Counted from the stretch's first letter, positions 1 through 5,147 are shown. The stretch is 5,700 bases of DNA from Bryobacteraceae bacterium (GCA_030039005.1 JASHQT010000281.1:1-5700), one strand, 5' to 3'. Notes: generated by a model not told the origin, from the sequence alone. Numbers and translations: made by a program.

Positions 1-27
1 GTGGCTCCCCGGCGTGGATTCGAACCA
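1..27 (+). repeat. tRNA 3'-end-like repeat, copy 1 (cut by window edge)
   Basis: The stretch opens with GTGGCTCCCC, then GGCGTGGATTCGAACCA. Read on the minus strand this gives TTCGAAT flanked by GG and CC, as in a tRNA T-loop, followed by CGGGGAGCCA, which looks like an acceptor strand with discriminator G and encoded CCA. The T-stem is poor, with only about three pairs, and no matching TCCCCGG acceptor 5' strand lies about 75 bases away. It is therefore a tRNA-tail-like fragment and not a tRNA gene. The same core recurs at 2160, 3492 and 5292. The repeat may extend left of the window. Confidence 0.6.
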
Positions 28-42
28 GCTCTCCAGCATTCC

Positions 43-58
43 GAAAATCGTGATTTTC
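43..58 (-). terminator. Inverted repeat just after the pdc stop, weak terminator candidate
   Basis: GAAAATC (43-49) and GATTTTC (52-58) are perfect 7-base arms around GT. In RNA the loop would open to four bases on a six-pair stem. It sits four bases beyond the stop codon of the minus-strand decarboxylase gene. The stem is AT-rich and no U-run follows, so intrinsic termination is doubtful. It could equally be a protein-binding site or chance. Confidence 0.25.
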
Positions 59-62
59 AAAT

Positions 63-1811
63 TCACCCTCGCTGCTGCGGCCGAGCATTGGCGACGGCAA
101 CGCGCGATCCCCACTCAAGGAGTTGTCGCGTGCAATCATCCCGTTCGATGCTGCACTCAATCATGACCGGTCCTCCAGTGTGGGCGATGGCCTTCTCGAT
201 TGCGGCTGCAAGTTCTCCCCCGGTGGCAGCGTGGAGACCAATGCCGTGACCATCCTCGGCGTTGAAGACGTTCATCAATCCCGCATAGTCCCAATTTTTA
301 ACATTGTTGTAGGGCCCATCGTGAATTTCGACTTCGATGGTGTAGCCGCGATTATTGACCAGGAAGATGAGGACCGGCAGATTTAACCGAATCATCTGGC
401 ACACTTCCTGGGCTGTGAGTTGAAACGATCCGTCGCCCACCATTAGGATGATGCGCCGGTCTCGTGCTCTTACGGCGTACCCAAACGTGGCAGGCACAGA
501 CCAGCCGATGTGGCCCCATTGCATCTCGATCTCGAACTTCGCGCCGTCGGGCAAATTCATGTTCAGGCCGTTAAACCACGAATCTCCGGTCTCGACGATC
601 AGGGTCGTATTCGCGTCGATTAGTCCCTGGATCTGCCGGCACATCTCCTCGCGGGTCAGCGGAACCTTGGCGTCGGCGACTGGCGCCAGGGCAACCCGGA
701 CTTTCGTCCGCTCAAACTCAGTGAGCGTTTTCGGATTGGGCTTTACCGCCTTTGCCAGTTCACTCAGGAACTCGGCCAGGTAAACATCGTTAAAAGTCGT
801 CGAGCCTACCCGAACGCGGTCCGGGTCTACCTGTATCAGCCGGTTGTCCGACGGCAACGCGGTCCAGCCGGTCGTTGTGTAATCGGTGAACAGCGGCCCG
901 GCGGAGAGAACAGCGTCCGACGAATCAACTACGTCGGCAGCGCCGGGGCTGCCGGCCGCACCGAGATAGATGCCCATGTATTGCCGGTGCTGCTCGGGAA
1001 AGAAGCTCTTCGCGCTCGGCATGACGGCGACACCACAGCCCATCGCCTCGGCGAGGCGCTGGAATGGCTCAATCCCGCCATGCGATCTCAGTTTCGGACC
1101 GGCGAGCAAAACCGGCCTCACCGCCTTTTCCAGGAATTGCTTTACCGCGCGCACGGCCGCATCCAGCGAAGCCGGGTCGCTTTTCGGGGTTTCAAACCAA
1201 TCGATGGGCTTCGGCTTCGAACACTGCGCCGAAGAGAGATTACACGGGATCTCGATGTAGACCGGTTTTTTGTCTCGCAGCGCCGCCCGGATGGCTTTGT
1301 CAATCAGATGCGGTGCTTCCTCGGGATGAGTGATGGCGACCGCCTCGCACGTGATGCGTTTGGCGAAGTCTAGAGGATAGCTAAGGTCGAGTGTTCCGAG
1401 CGCGTGATGTACCAGGTGGTTGGCTCCGAAGTCGTTCGAATTCGGGGCGCCCGAGATCAAGATAACAGGCAGTTCTTCCGCGTAGGCCCCCGCTAGTCCG
1501 TCGAACGCCGTGAGCGCCCCCACGCTGAAAGTGACCACGCATGCGGCGACGCCGTTGGCTCGGGCGTATCCTTCCGCCGAGAACGAACAGTTCAGTTCGT
1601 TGCAGCAATAGACCTGCTGAATGTTTTTGTTTAGCAGGAGTTGGTCCAGTAGAACCAGATTGTAGTCGCCCGCGACAGCAAAGTGGTGCTTGGCTCCGAT
1701 TTCTTCGAGCCTGGATGCGAGATAGCTTCCGATGCTGCAGGTCTCGTTGACGGGGCCAGTGGTCCGAGTCTCTGCCGCCGGTTTAGTGGTGCTTTCGATT
1801 GTAGTTGGCAT
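63..1811 (-). CDS. pdc: Pyruvate decarboxylase (thiamine diphosphate-dependent)
   Basis: This 582-residue protein should convert pyruvate to acetaldehyde and CO2 in the cytoplasm, using thiamine diphosphate and Mg2+. From memory it aligns along its length with Zymomonas PDC (568 residues). The N-terminal cofactor domain (about 26-200) has Asp49, Glu72 in CCNELNC (activates the cofactor) and the His135-His136 pair. A central domain spans about 215-350. The C-terminal domain has the cofactor motif GDGS (459-462) to Asn486-Asn487, and catalytic Glu493 in YTIE. Pocket residues Tyr311, Trp412, Ile492 and Ile496, and the HDGPYNN segment (497-503), favour PDC over indolepyruvate or phenylpyruvate decarboxylase. 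The first 25 residues are an extra, poorly conserved tail. The ATG at 1811 has GAGG four bases upstream; GTG at codon 21 is an alternative start. It is transcribed alone, with no alcohol dehydrogenase beside it in the window. Confidence 0.96.
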   Translation of the reverse strand: MPTTIESTTKPAAETRTTGPVNETCSIGSYLASRLEEIGAKHHFAVAGDYNLVLLDQLLLNKNIQQVYCCNELNCSFSAEGYARANGVAACVVTFSVGALTAFDGLAGAYAEELPVILISGAPNSNDFGANHLVHHALGTLDLSYPLDFAKRITCEAVAITHPEEAPHLIDKAIRAALRDKKPVYIEIPCNLSSAQCSKPKPIDWFETPKSDPASLDAAVRAVKQFLEKAVRPVLLAGPKLRSHGGIEPFQRLAEAMGCGVAVMPSAKSFFPEQHRQYMGIYLGAAGSPGAADVVDSSDAVLSAGPLFTDYTTTGWTALPSDNRLIQVDPDRVRVGSTTFNDVYLAEFLSELAKAVKPNPKTLTEFERTKVRVALAPVADAKVPLTREEMCRQIQGLIDANTTLIVETGDSWFNGLNMNLPDGAKFEIEMQWGHIGWSVPATFGYAVRARDRRIILMVGDGSFQLTAQEVCQMIRLNLPVLIFLVNNRGYTIEVEIHDGPYNNVKNWDYAGLMNVFNAEDGHGIGLHAATGGELAAAIEKAIAHTGGPVMIECSIERDDCTRQLLEWGSRVAVANARPQQRG

Positions 1812-1815
1812 CTTG

Positions 1816-1819
1816 CCTC
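1816..1819 (-). promoter_or_regulatory. Ribosome binding site of pdc
   Basis: GAGG on the minus strand lies four bases before the ATG at 1811. The spacing is short but usable. It supports this start, although the first 25 residues have no counterpart in the short bacterial homologues. Confidence 0.5.
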
Positions 1820-1883
1820 ACGGAAAAGCAAGCTGATTGCCGGATCTATTCGATTGATGTACGAGGTTCTTCACGACTGCCCA

Positions 1884-1919
1884 TGTCCAACAGTGGACAG
1901 GTCTAGCGACCAACGGACA
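1884..1919 (-). promoter_or_regulatory. Possible operator upstream of pdc (three TGGACA half-sites)
   Basis: TGTCCA (1884-1889) and TGGACA (1894-1899) form a perfect inverted repeat around ACAG. CGGACA (1914-1919) repeats the second half-site exactly 20 bp on. Steps of 10 and 20 bp put all three on one face of the helix. The cluster lies 73-108 bp before the pdc start. I could not identify a convincing -10/-35 pair nearby. The regulator is unknown and the site is inferred only from its symmetry. Confidence 0.3.
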
Positions 1920-2010
1920 CGGTCTCCGCACTTCCGGGGCGGTTGAAAGATCGGGCGTTGTGGGGCCAACTACGCTCCAGAGACCCTTTGGGAGCGGCTT
2001 TTCTTGTATT

Positions 2011-2036
2011 GCATGGATTAACCTTCGAATCCATGC
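2011..2036. repeat. 9-bp perfect inverted repeat with 8-nt loop
   Basis: GCATGGATT (2011-2019) and AATCCATGC (2028-2036) are perfect arms around AACCTTCG. The right side, TTCGAATCCATGCC, is the reverse complement of the T-loop-like part of repeat copy 2 (GGCATGGATTTCGAA, 2170-2184), apart from one base. This could be an inverted fragment of the same repeat or a stem-loop. No T-run follows. Confidence 0.5.
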
Positions 2037-2103
2037 CCTACGATCCGCGATCAGCCGATTCAGCGAGTTCCGCAGGGCTGACAGGTGTTGCGTACGAAGC
2101 TCT

Positions 2104-2186
2104 GGTACAAGATCTCACAAAAATAGGGCAATCGACTCTTAGGTTATTGAACCTAAAAGGTGGCTCCCCGGCATGGATTTCGAACC
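2104..2186 (+). repeat. tRNA 3'-end-like repeat, copy 2, with integrase-tail-like lead
   Basis: The unit begins GGTACAA (2104), passes a TTATTGAACCTAA segment and reaches the core GTGGCTCCCC (2160-2169), followed by GGCATGGATTTCGAACCA. The core lies 56 bases after GGTAC; copy 3 has the same layout at 57 bases. In frame both copies read LLNL, a basic residue, then GSP, which resembles the tail translations often seen where integrase genes run into tRNA genes (recalled, not searched). This copy also contains a local hairpin, TTAGGTT (2139-2145) with AACCTAA (2150-2156), which copy 3 lacks. Confidence 0.6.
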
Positions 2187-2192
2187 ACATTA

Positions 2193-2220
2193 TTGACAGG
2201 TTTTAGATCTTACGTAATTT
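2193..2220 (+). promoter_or_regulatory. Candidate promoter for the esterase gene
   Basis: A perfect TTGACA (2193-2198) is followed after 16 bp by TAATTT (2215-2220), a weak -10, in an AT-rich stretch unlike its surroundings. Transcription would start near 2227, about 105 bases before the ATG at 2332. The -35 lies just past repeat copy 2, so the promoter may have arrived with that repeat. The poor -10 limits confidence. Confidence 0.35.
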
Positions 2221-2272
2221 AGAGATTTCACAAAGTCAGTGAATCCGTCAAAAGCACCAAAAGCAAGCATCT

Positions 2273-2293
2273 GGTACAAAATCGGTACAAAGC
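2273..2293 (+). repeat. GTACAAA doublet, partial repeat unit
   Basis: GGTACAAAATCGGTACAAAG nearly matches the start of repeat copy 3 (GGTACAAAATCCGTACAGAAG, 3435-3455) but is not followed by the GTGGCTCCCC core. A third, weaker match leads copy 2 at 2104, and a further GGTACAAA lies at 5364. It appears to be a truncated unit lying directly upstream of the esterase gene. Confidence 0.5.
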
Positions 2294-2331
2294 ATCTTAC
2301 GGTAAACAGCGCTTCCCCCGCGAAGCTTCCC

Positions 2332-3303
2332 ATGTGGTACTGTCGCTTGATCCAGGCGATTCAAGAAGTGATCCGATACCTATTCCTCGCTACGCTGGCA
2401 TTGGCGTGCGCCGCATGCAACCGTGTCGTTGGGAATACGCATACGCAGCAATCCAGTCCAGCGTACCTTGCGGACACCACGTCAACCGTCATCACTTCTT
2501 CGGGCTCAGGACGGACTTACCAGATTTCAGTGGCGCTGCCCGATGGGTACACGAAAACCCACGCTCCCTATGCGGTTCTATATGCGGCCGACGCCAACGC
2601 CGAGTTCGGCATCGTCGTGGAGACTGCAAGGGGGCTCGCTCTCGAAAAGGACATACCAGACCTGGTCATCGTCGGCATCGGATATCCGAATCCGGGGCAG
2701 GGCCTTAAGGCCTCGAATGTTGCCCGCACCCTGGATTTGACTCCCACGCCCGACCCTGTTTGGATCCGGGAACAAGCGGCAGACGCCGGGGCCAAGCTGG
2801 GCGTTCCCGCTCCGCAAGCTAGTGGCGGAGCCGCGGAATTCCTGAGCTTCCTGCGCTCCGAACTGATCCCGTCGATCGAAAGCGATTACAACGTGAGCCA
2901 TGACGATCGCGCCTGGTTCGGCCACTCCTTCGGGGGATTGTTCGGTACCTACGTGCTATTCCATAACGACGGGCTATTCCGACGTTTCGTAATCGGCAGT
3001 CCATCGCTCTGGTGGGACCATCGAACGATGTTTTCCTTTGAGCGATCCTTTGCCGGATCCAGCAAGCCTCTGCCCGTGCGAGCGTACTTCGCGGTGGGTC
3101 TGTTGGAGCAGATGATGGCTCCGCAGATGCCGATGGTCAGCGATCTACGCGAGTTTACCGATAGGCTCAAAAGAAGAAACTATCGAGGCCTCGAATTCGA
3201 GGCCCACTTCTTCGAAGACGAGGACCATGGCTCCGTGATTCCGGCGACGGTTAGCAAGGGTTTGCGGTACGTGTACCTGGCGTCCCCGCCGCGGCAGCAT
3301 TAG
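2332..3303 (+). CDS. Putative exported esterase, alpha/beta-hydrolase (esterase D / Fes-like family)
   Basis: The product (323 residues from this ATG) is a serine hydrolase of the putative-esterase family (PF00756 type, which includes enterochelin esterases and carbohydrate esterases); its substrate cannot be told. The N-terminus has a hydrophobic stretch, YLFLATLALACAACN, which looks like a lipoprotein or Sec signal with a loose lipobox, so an exported, possibly lipid-anchored enzyme is likely. The nucleophile elbow GHSFGG puts Ser at codon 199 from this ATG. The DEDHGS motif near the C-terminus (His at 299) supplies the likely catalytic His. An acidic residue in the GLLE segment (Glu259) is a candidate third member. 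The frame is open back to a GTG at 2239, but those codons come from repeat DNA. No strong ribosome site precedes 2332. GTG at 2368, with AGG about 10 bases before, would give an ideal short signal peptide. Confidence 0.85.
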   Translation: MWYCRLIQAIQEVIRYLFLATLALACAACNRVVGNTHTQQSSPAYLADTTSTVITSSGSGRTYQISVALPDGYTKTHAPYAVLYAADANAEFGIVVETARGLALEKDIPDLVIVGIGYPNPGQGLKASNVARTLDLTPTPDPVWIREQAADAGAKLGVPAPQASGGAAEFLSFLRSELIPSIESDYNVSHDDRAWFGHSFGGLFGTYVLFHNDGLFRRFVIGSPSLWWDHRTMFSFERSFAGSSKPLPVRAYFAVGLLEQMMAPQMPMVSDLREFTDRLKRRNYRGLEFEAHFFEDEDHGSVIPATVSKGLRYVYLASPPRQH

Positions 3304-3357
3304 CACTGCCTCGCCCGAGACGCTGGCCGATTTGCAGCCCAAGCAGCGCGCTGCATA

Positions 3358-3374
3358 GATTCGATTCCCGAATC
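3358..3374. repeat. Inverted repeat downstream of the esterase gene
   Basis: GATTCG (3358-3363) and CGAATC (3369-3374) pair around ATTCC, 55 bases beyond the esterase stop. There is no T-run after it, so it is at best a weak or factor-aided terminator. Confidence 0.3.
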
Positions 3375-3434
3375 CATGCTCAGCGTGCGGATACAATGGC
3401 AACAATGAATCCGCGCTGCGGGCTATCGACGCGC

Positions 3435-3510
3435 GGTACAAAATCCGTACAGAAGCACGCCGATTGTCTCGTAAATTGTTGAATCTAAGGAGTGGCTCCC
3501 CGAAAACCGT
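3435..3510 (+). repeat. tRNA 3'-end-like repeat, copy 3
   Basis: GGTACAAAATCCGTACAGAAG leads to TTGTTGAATCTAAGG and then the core GTGGCTCCCC (3492-3501), after which the match to the T-loop part is lost (GAAAACCGTGG). Lead and core have the same spacing as in copy 2, within one base, so the two are related over about 67 bp. The rest of the 328-bp gap (3304-3631) holds two hairpins and no gene. Confidence 0.6.
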
Positions 3511-3558
3511 GGTTTCCAACTACCTCTCCGCTCGCAACGTGTTGATTCTGCGTGCCCC

Positions 3559-3575
3559 CCCGGCTCTCAACCGGG
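3559..3575. repeat. GC-rich hairpin between convergent genes
   Basis: CCCGG (3559-3563) and CCGGG (3571-3575) pair around CTCTCAA. It lies between the converging esterase and antitoxin genes, where a shared terminator would be expected, but neither side has a T-run. Confidence 0.3.
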
Positions 3576-3631
3576 ACGTTACGCGGAGCAACGTTTCAGG
3601 AAGAATCACGGCACAACGCGAAGTCTTAACG

Positions 3632-3964
3632 TCAGCTAACGGCCAATCGGACCGGCTTGCCCACCCGGCTGAGCATTTCGACGAGCGTATCGATCGTGAA
3701 CTTTGCCGTCTTCTTGTTCACCACGTCAGAGACGCGCGGGCGCGAAACCATCAGAATCTCCGCGGCTTCGGATTGCTTCAGGTGATGTTCCTTAATCCAG
3801 ACCGACAGTTCCTCCATCAGTTGCTGCTTCAGTAGCCGGGCATCATCGATTTGTCTGCGGGAGACGGCGTGCAGACGCTTGGCTTCCTCGGGCGAAAAGC
3901 CCAGTTCCAGAAAGAGGTTTGCACCCGGCTTGGTTACGTGCCGGATTTTGGTATCGATCTTCAT
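3632..3964 (-). CDS. higA: HigA-like antitoxin, XRE-family helix-turn-helix protein
   Basis: This 110-residue protein is the likely antitoxin and autorepressor of the toxin encoded just upstream. Residues 11-33 carry a GANLFLELGFSPEEA segment typical of the COG5606 / HTH_37 antitoxin group. Residues 62-102 form the helix-turn-helix (LKQSEAAEILMVSRPRVSDV, then KFTIDTLVEML). The protein ends in a short strand, KPVRLAVS. Between the two parts it has a few residues (about 33-44, HAVSRRQIDDAR) more than the shortest relatives I recall. The frame is open further upstream, but ATG at 3964 is chosen because AAGGAG lies five bases before it and because it overlaps the toxin stop as ATGA, which implies translational coupling. 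The type II class is inferred from family and gene order. Confidence 0.9.
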   Translation of the reverse strand: MKIDTKIRHVTKPGANLFLELGFSPEEAKRLHAVSRRQIDDARLLKQQLMEELSVWIKEHHLKQSEAAEILMVSRPRVSDVVNKKTAKFTIDTLVEMLSRVGKPVRLAVS

Positions 3965-4305
3965 CTCATCTCCTTTCTCGCACGCGCCACGGCTCGATAT
4001 CGAGCTTCGGCAATGGCTCGGTCCTGTTTGCTGGTAGTCTGAGTCTTCTTCTGGAAGCAATGCAACACATAGATGGCTTCCTCGAACTTGGCGACATACA
4101 TCACGCGGTAGGCGCCGCTCGCATCCCTGAGACGAATCTCTCTCGTCCCAGCACCCACAGCCTCGAACGGTTTCCAGTCAGTCGGTTCAAGACCGGCCTG
4201 GACCTTTCCTAGTTGGAAACCCGCTTCCCTGCGAGCGTCTTTGGGGAAAGCCAGCAGATCGTCGTAGGCGGAACCTACCCAACGTATCTGCTTTTCGTCG
4301 TCCAT
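3961..4305 (-). CDS. higB: HigB / Gp49-like toxin, RelE-ParE superfamily
   Basis: This 114-residue basic protein matches the phage Gp49-like / HigB2 toxin family (PF05973, COG4679), whose studied members are mRNA interferases that cut at the ribosome. Visible family marks are WKPFEAVGAG (44-53), the arginines in TREIRLRD (Arg55, Arg58, Arg60), AYRVMY (65-70), the strand IYVLHCF, and the lysine-rich FQKKTQTTSKQ (84-94) followed by a helical tail, EARYRAVARARKEMR. These conserved Arg and Lys residues are the candidate catalytic or RNA-binding ones, and none appears missing. The gene comes first in the operon, before its antitoxin, as usual for higBA and opposite to relBE. No clear ribosome site precedes the ATG and the predicted leader is short, so weak toxin translation is plausible. 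Confidence 0.9.
   Translation of the reverse strand: MDDEKQIRWVGSAYDDLLAFPKDARREAGFQLGKVQAGLEPTDWKPFEAVGAGTREIRLRDASGAYRVMYVAKFEEAIYVLHCFQKKTQTTSKQDRAIAEARYRAVARARKEMR
3970..3975 (-). promoter_or_regulatory. Strong ribosome binding site of the antitoxin gene
   Basis: AAGGAG on the minus strand, five bases before the antitoxin ATG, is embedded in the last codons of the toxin gene. It is much better than anything before the toxin start. That fits the need for more antitoxin than toxin, and it fixes the antitoxin start. Confidence 0.75.
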
Positions 4306-4315
4306 AGGACCGGCA

Positions 4316-4333
4316 TGTATAAAATATTATACA
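4316..4333 (-). promoter_or_regulatory. Promoter -10 inside an operator-like inverted repeat of the toxin-antitoxin operon
   Basis: TGTATAA (4316-4322) and TTATACA (4327-4333) are perfect 7-base arms around AATA. On the minus strand the same DNA contains a consensus -10, TATAAT (4331-4326), about 20 bases before the toxin ATG. I find no good -35 at the right distance. A symmetric site overlapping the -10 is the usual arrangement for autorepression by an XRE antitoxin, so this is the probable HigA operator. The binding itself is inferred. Confidence 0.65.
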
Positions 4334-4370
4334 CGAAGGAGAGTCGGGTGCTCGTCTTGCTCAAGCGGCA

Positions 4371-4428
4371 CTGTCAAGAGAAGACGCCGAGTTGAAAAGT
4401 TACGTTCCTGGGAGCCCCAGGGTGGACG
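4371..4428 (+). repeat. Diverged repeat, copy 4 of the tRNA-tail-like family
   Basis: CTGTCAAGAGAAGACGCCG, then GTTGAAAAGTT, then CCTGGGAGCCCCAGGGTGGACG. It matches 5002-5059 over nearly its whole length with a few gaps, and it matches 5251-5315 in CTGTCAA, AAGACG, CCG, AGTTG, TGG and CCCCAGG, in order. The core here is rearranged into a hairpin, CCTGGG (4407-4412) with CCCAGG (4416-4421). On the minus strand copies 4 and 5 both read QE..F.TRR in protein terms. Confidence 0.5.
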
Positions 4429-4484
4429 ATGGTTCACCGGGAATATAGGACAATCCCTCACCCCGGCGTTTTTATTAGCGATAT

Positions 4485-4499
4485 CGCCCGAGGCGGGCG
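4485..4499. repeat. GC hairpin upstream of the small ORF
   Basis: CGCCCG (4485-4490) and CGGGCG (4494-4499) pair around AGG. It lies in the 296-bp gap between the divergent toxin gene and small ORF, about 100 bases before the latter. No T-run follows on either strand. Its role is unknown. Confidence 0.3.
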
Positions 4500-4601
4500 G
4501 TAGCTCTTCTCGTCTTATTTCGGAGGCTTGTTGCGCCTTTCCTGCGGTTAGCCGAGACTTTGCCGAGTACTGAGTGACCAAGAGATTGATACCATCTCGT
4601 C

Positions 4602-4937
4602 ATGCGCAAGGAAGAGTTTGAACGTCGTGCATCGGACATGAAGATGCGTGCGCTCGCGCAACAAAATCGTCAAAGCGAAGGGCCGTCGGGAACTCCGGCG
4701 CGGAATCTTAGAAGAAGCGGCGCTCAGGACGATAGCCCAAAAGCGGGCCTATCCCCAGAGATCGAGGTTCAAGCCCTACGGGAGAGGGTGAAGGATCTTG
4801 AGTCTGAGAACCTGCGATTGCGCCAACAGCTGGCGGCGATAGCAAACCGTACTCCTCCATCGTCACAATCCTCGACGGATTCTATTCGCGAGCAGCGACA
4901 CAATTTCTTCAAATACAGCAACGTCCGACGATACTGA
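4602..4937 (+). CDS. Hypothetical small protein with leucine-zipper-like coiled coil
   Basis: I do not recognise this 111-residue protein. Residues 1-24 are charged and likely helical (RKEEFERRASDMKMRALAQ). Residues 25-52 look disordered (Gly, Pro, Ser). Residues 53-81 form a coiled coil: Val56, Leu59, Val63, Leu66, Asn70, Leu73, Leu77 and Ile80 fall on alternating 3- and 4-residue steps, with charged residues between. The tail (82-111) is Ser- and Arg-rich. There are no membrane segments and no signal peptide. No good ribosome site precedes the ATG (AAGAGA is about 15 bases away), so expression is uncertain. It stands alone between repeat copies 4 and 5. It could be a dimerising DNA-binding or adaptor protein, or a remnant such as the coiled-coil end of a transposase orfA; neither is supported further. 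Confidence 0.45.
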   Translation: MRKEEFERRASDMKMRALAQQNRQSEGPSGTPARNLRRSGAQDDSPKAGLSPEIEVQALRERVKDLESENLRLRQQLAAIANRTPPSSQSSTDSIREQRHNFFKYSNVRRY

Positions 4938-5001
4938 TACCGCATGGCCGCAAGACGCAGAAAGGGCTTTCGGTCAACATGGTCAGCTTGGGCCCAGTTT
5001 A

Positions 5002-5059
5002 CTGTCTGTAGAGAATCTCCGGGTTGGAAATTCGATTTCCTGGGGTCCCGGCTTGGACG
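5002..5059 (+). repeat. Diverged repeat, copy 5 of the tRNA-tail-like family
   Basis: CTGTCTGTAGAGAATCTCCG, then GTTGGAAATTCGATTTCCTG, then GGGTCCCGGCTTGGACG. Its second half (TGGGGTCCCGGCTTGGA) is close to the core of copy 1 (TGGCTCCCCGGCGTGGA), and its first half is close to copy 4, so it links the two forms of the repeat. GGAAAT (5026-5031) and ATTTCC (5035-5040) form a small hairpin around TCG. Confidence 0.5.
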
Positions 5060-5119
5060 GGGCTGTCAACAAACGGCTCCCGTCAACCGGAGAAAACGGA
5101 GAGTTCGCAAGTGAAAACG

Positions 5120-5147
5120 TGGGGTTCGGCCTCAACCCCAGGGTTGA
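5120..5147 (+). promoter_or_regulatory. Two mutually exclusive hairpins sharing one arm
   Basis: TGGGGTT (5120-5126) pairs perfectly with AACCCCA (5134-5140) around a 7-nt loop. The overlapping TCAACCC (5132-5138) pairs perfectly with GGGTTGA (5141-5147), leaving only CA between. The middle strand can pair left or right, not both, as in attenuators. No gene or T-run follows closely, so a regulatory role is only a possibility. Confidence 0.3.

Larger units (their letters stand above)
1812..2331. other. 520-bp intergenic region between divergent pdc and esterase genes
   Basis: I see no gene here. It holds a possible operator upstream of pdc (1884-1919), a 9-bp inverted repeat (2011-2036), repeat copy 2 (2104-2186), a candidate plus-strand promoter (2193-2220) and a GTACAAA doublet (2273-2293). 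The open frame at 1943-2206 is not a convincing gene: its end is simply the repeat read through, giving the tail LLNLKGGSPAWISN. Confidence 0.6.

Noticed and set aside
1..77. A complete tRNA gene on the minus strand ending at the window start
   Set aside because: The T-loop and CCA-like end are there, but the T-stem has mismatches, no TCCCCGG acceptor strand or anticodon arm is found at the right distance, and the pdc coding sequence already occupies part of the needed span.
448..1373. Several plus-strand open frames antisense to pdc
   Set aside because: They are shadows of the GC-biased decarboxylase gene, whose minus-strand frame explains the region fully.
1943..2206. 87-codon plus-strand open frame
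   Set aside because: It has no domain and poor start context, and its C-terminal part is repeat copy 2 read through. At most it is a remnant of an integrase end.
2423..2925. Other-frame open frames within the esterase gene
   Set aside because: The esterase frame carries the GHSFGG and His motifs and a signal peptide; the others show no motif.
3471..3501. Integron attC site suggested by GTTGAAT, which fits GTTRRRY
   Set aside because: No partner RYYYAAC box or imperfect palindrome of the attC kind is seen upstream, other copies break the motif, gene orientations alternate, and no integron integrase is present.
3851..4212. Plus-strand open frames opposite the toxin-antitoxin genes
   Set aside because: They are antisense to two well-supported family members and have no recognisable content.
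4372..4377. TTGACA on the minus strand as the -35 of the toxin-antitoxin promoter
   Set aside because: It lies about 40 bp from the TATAAT at 4326-4331, far beyond the usual 16-18 bp spacing.
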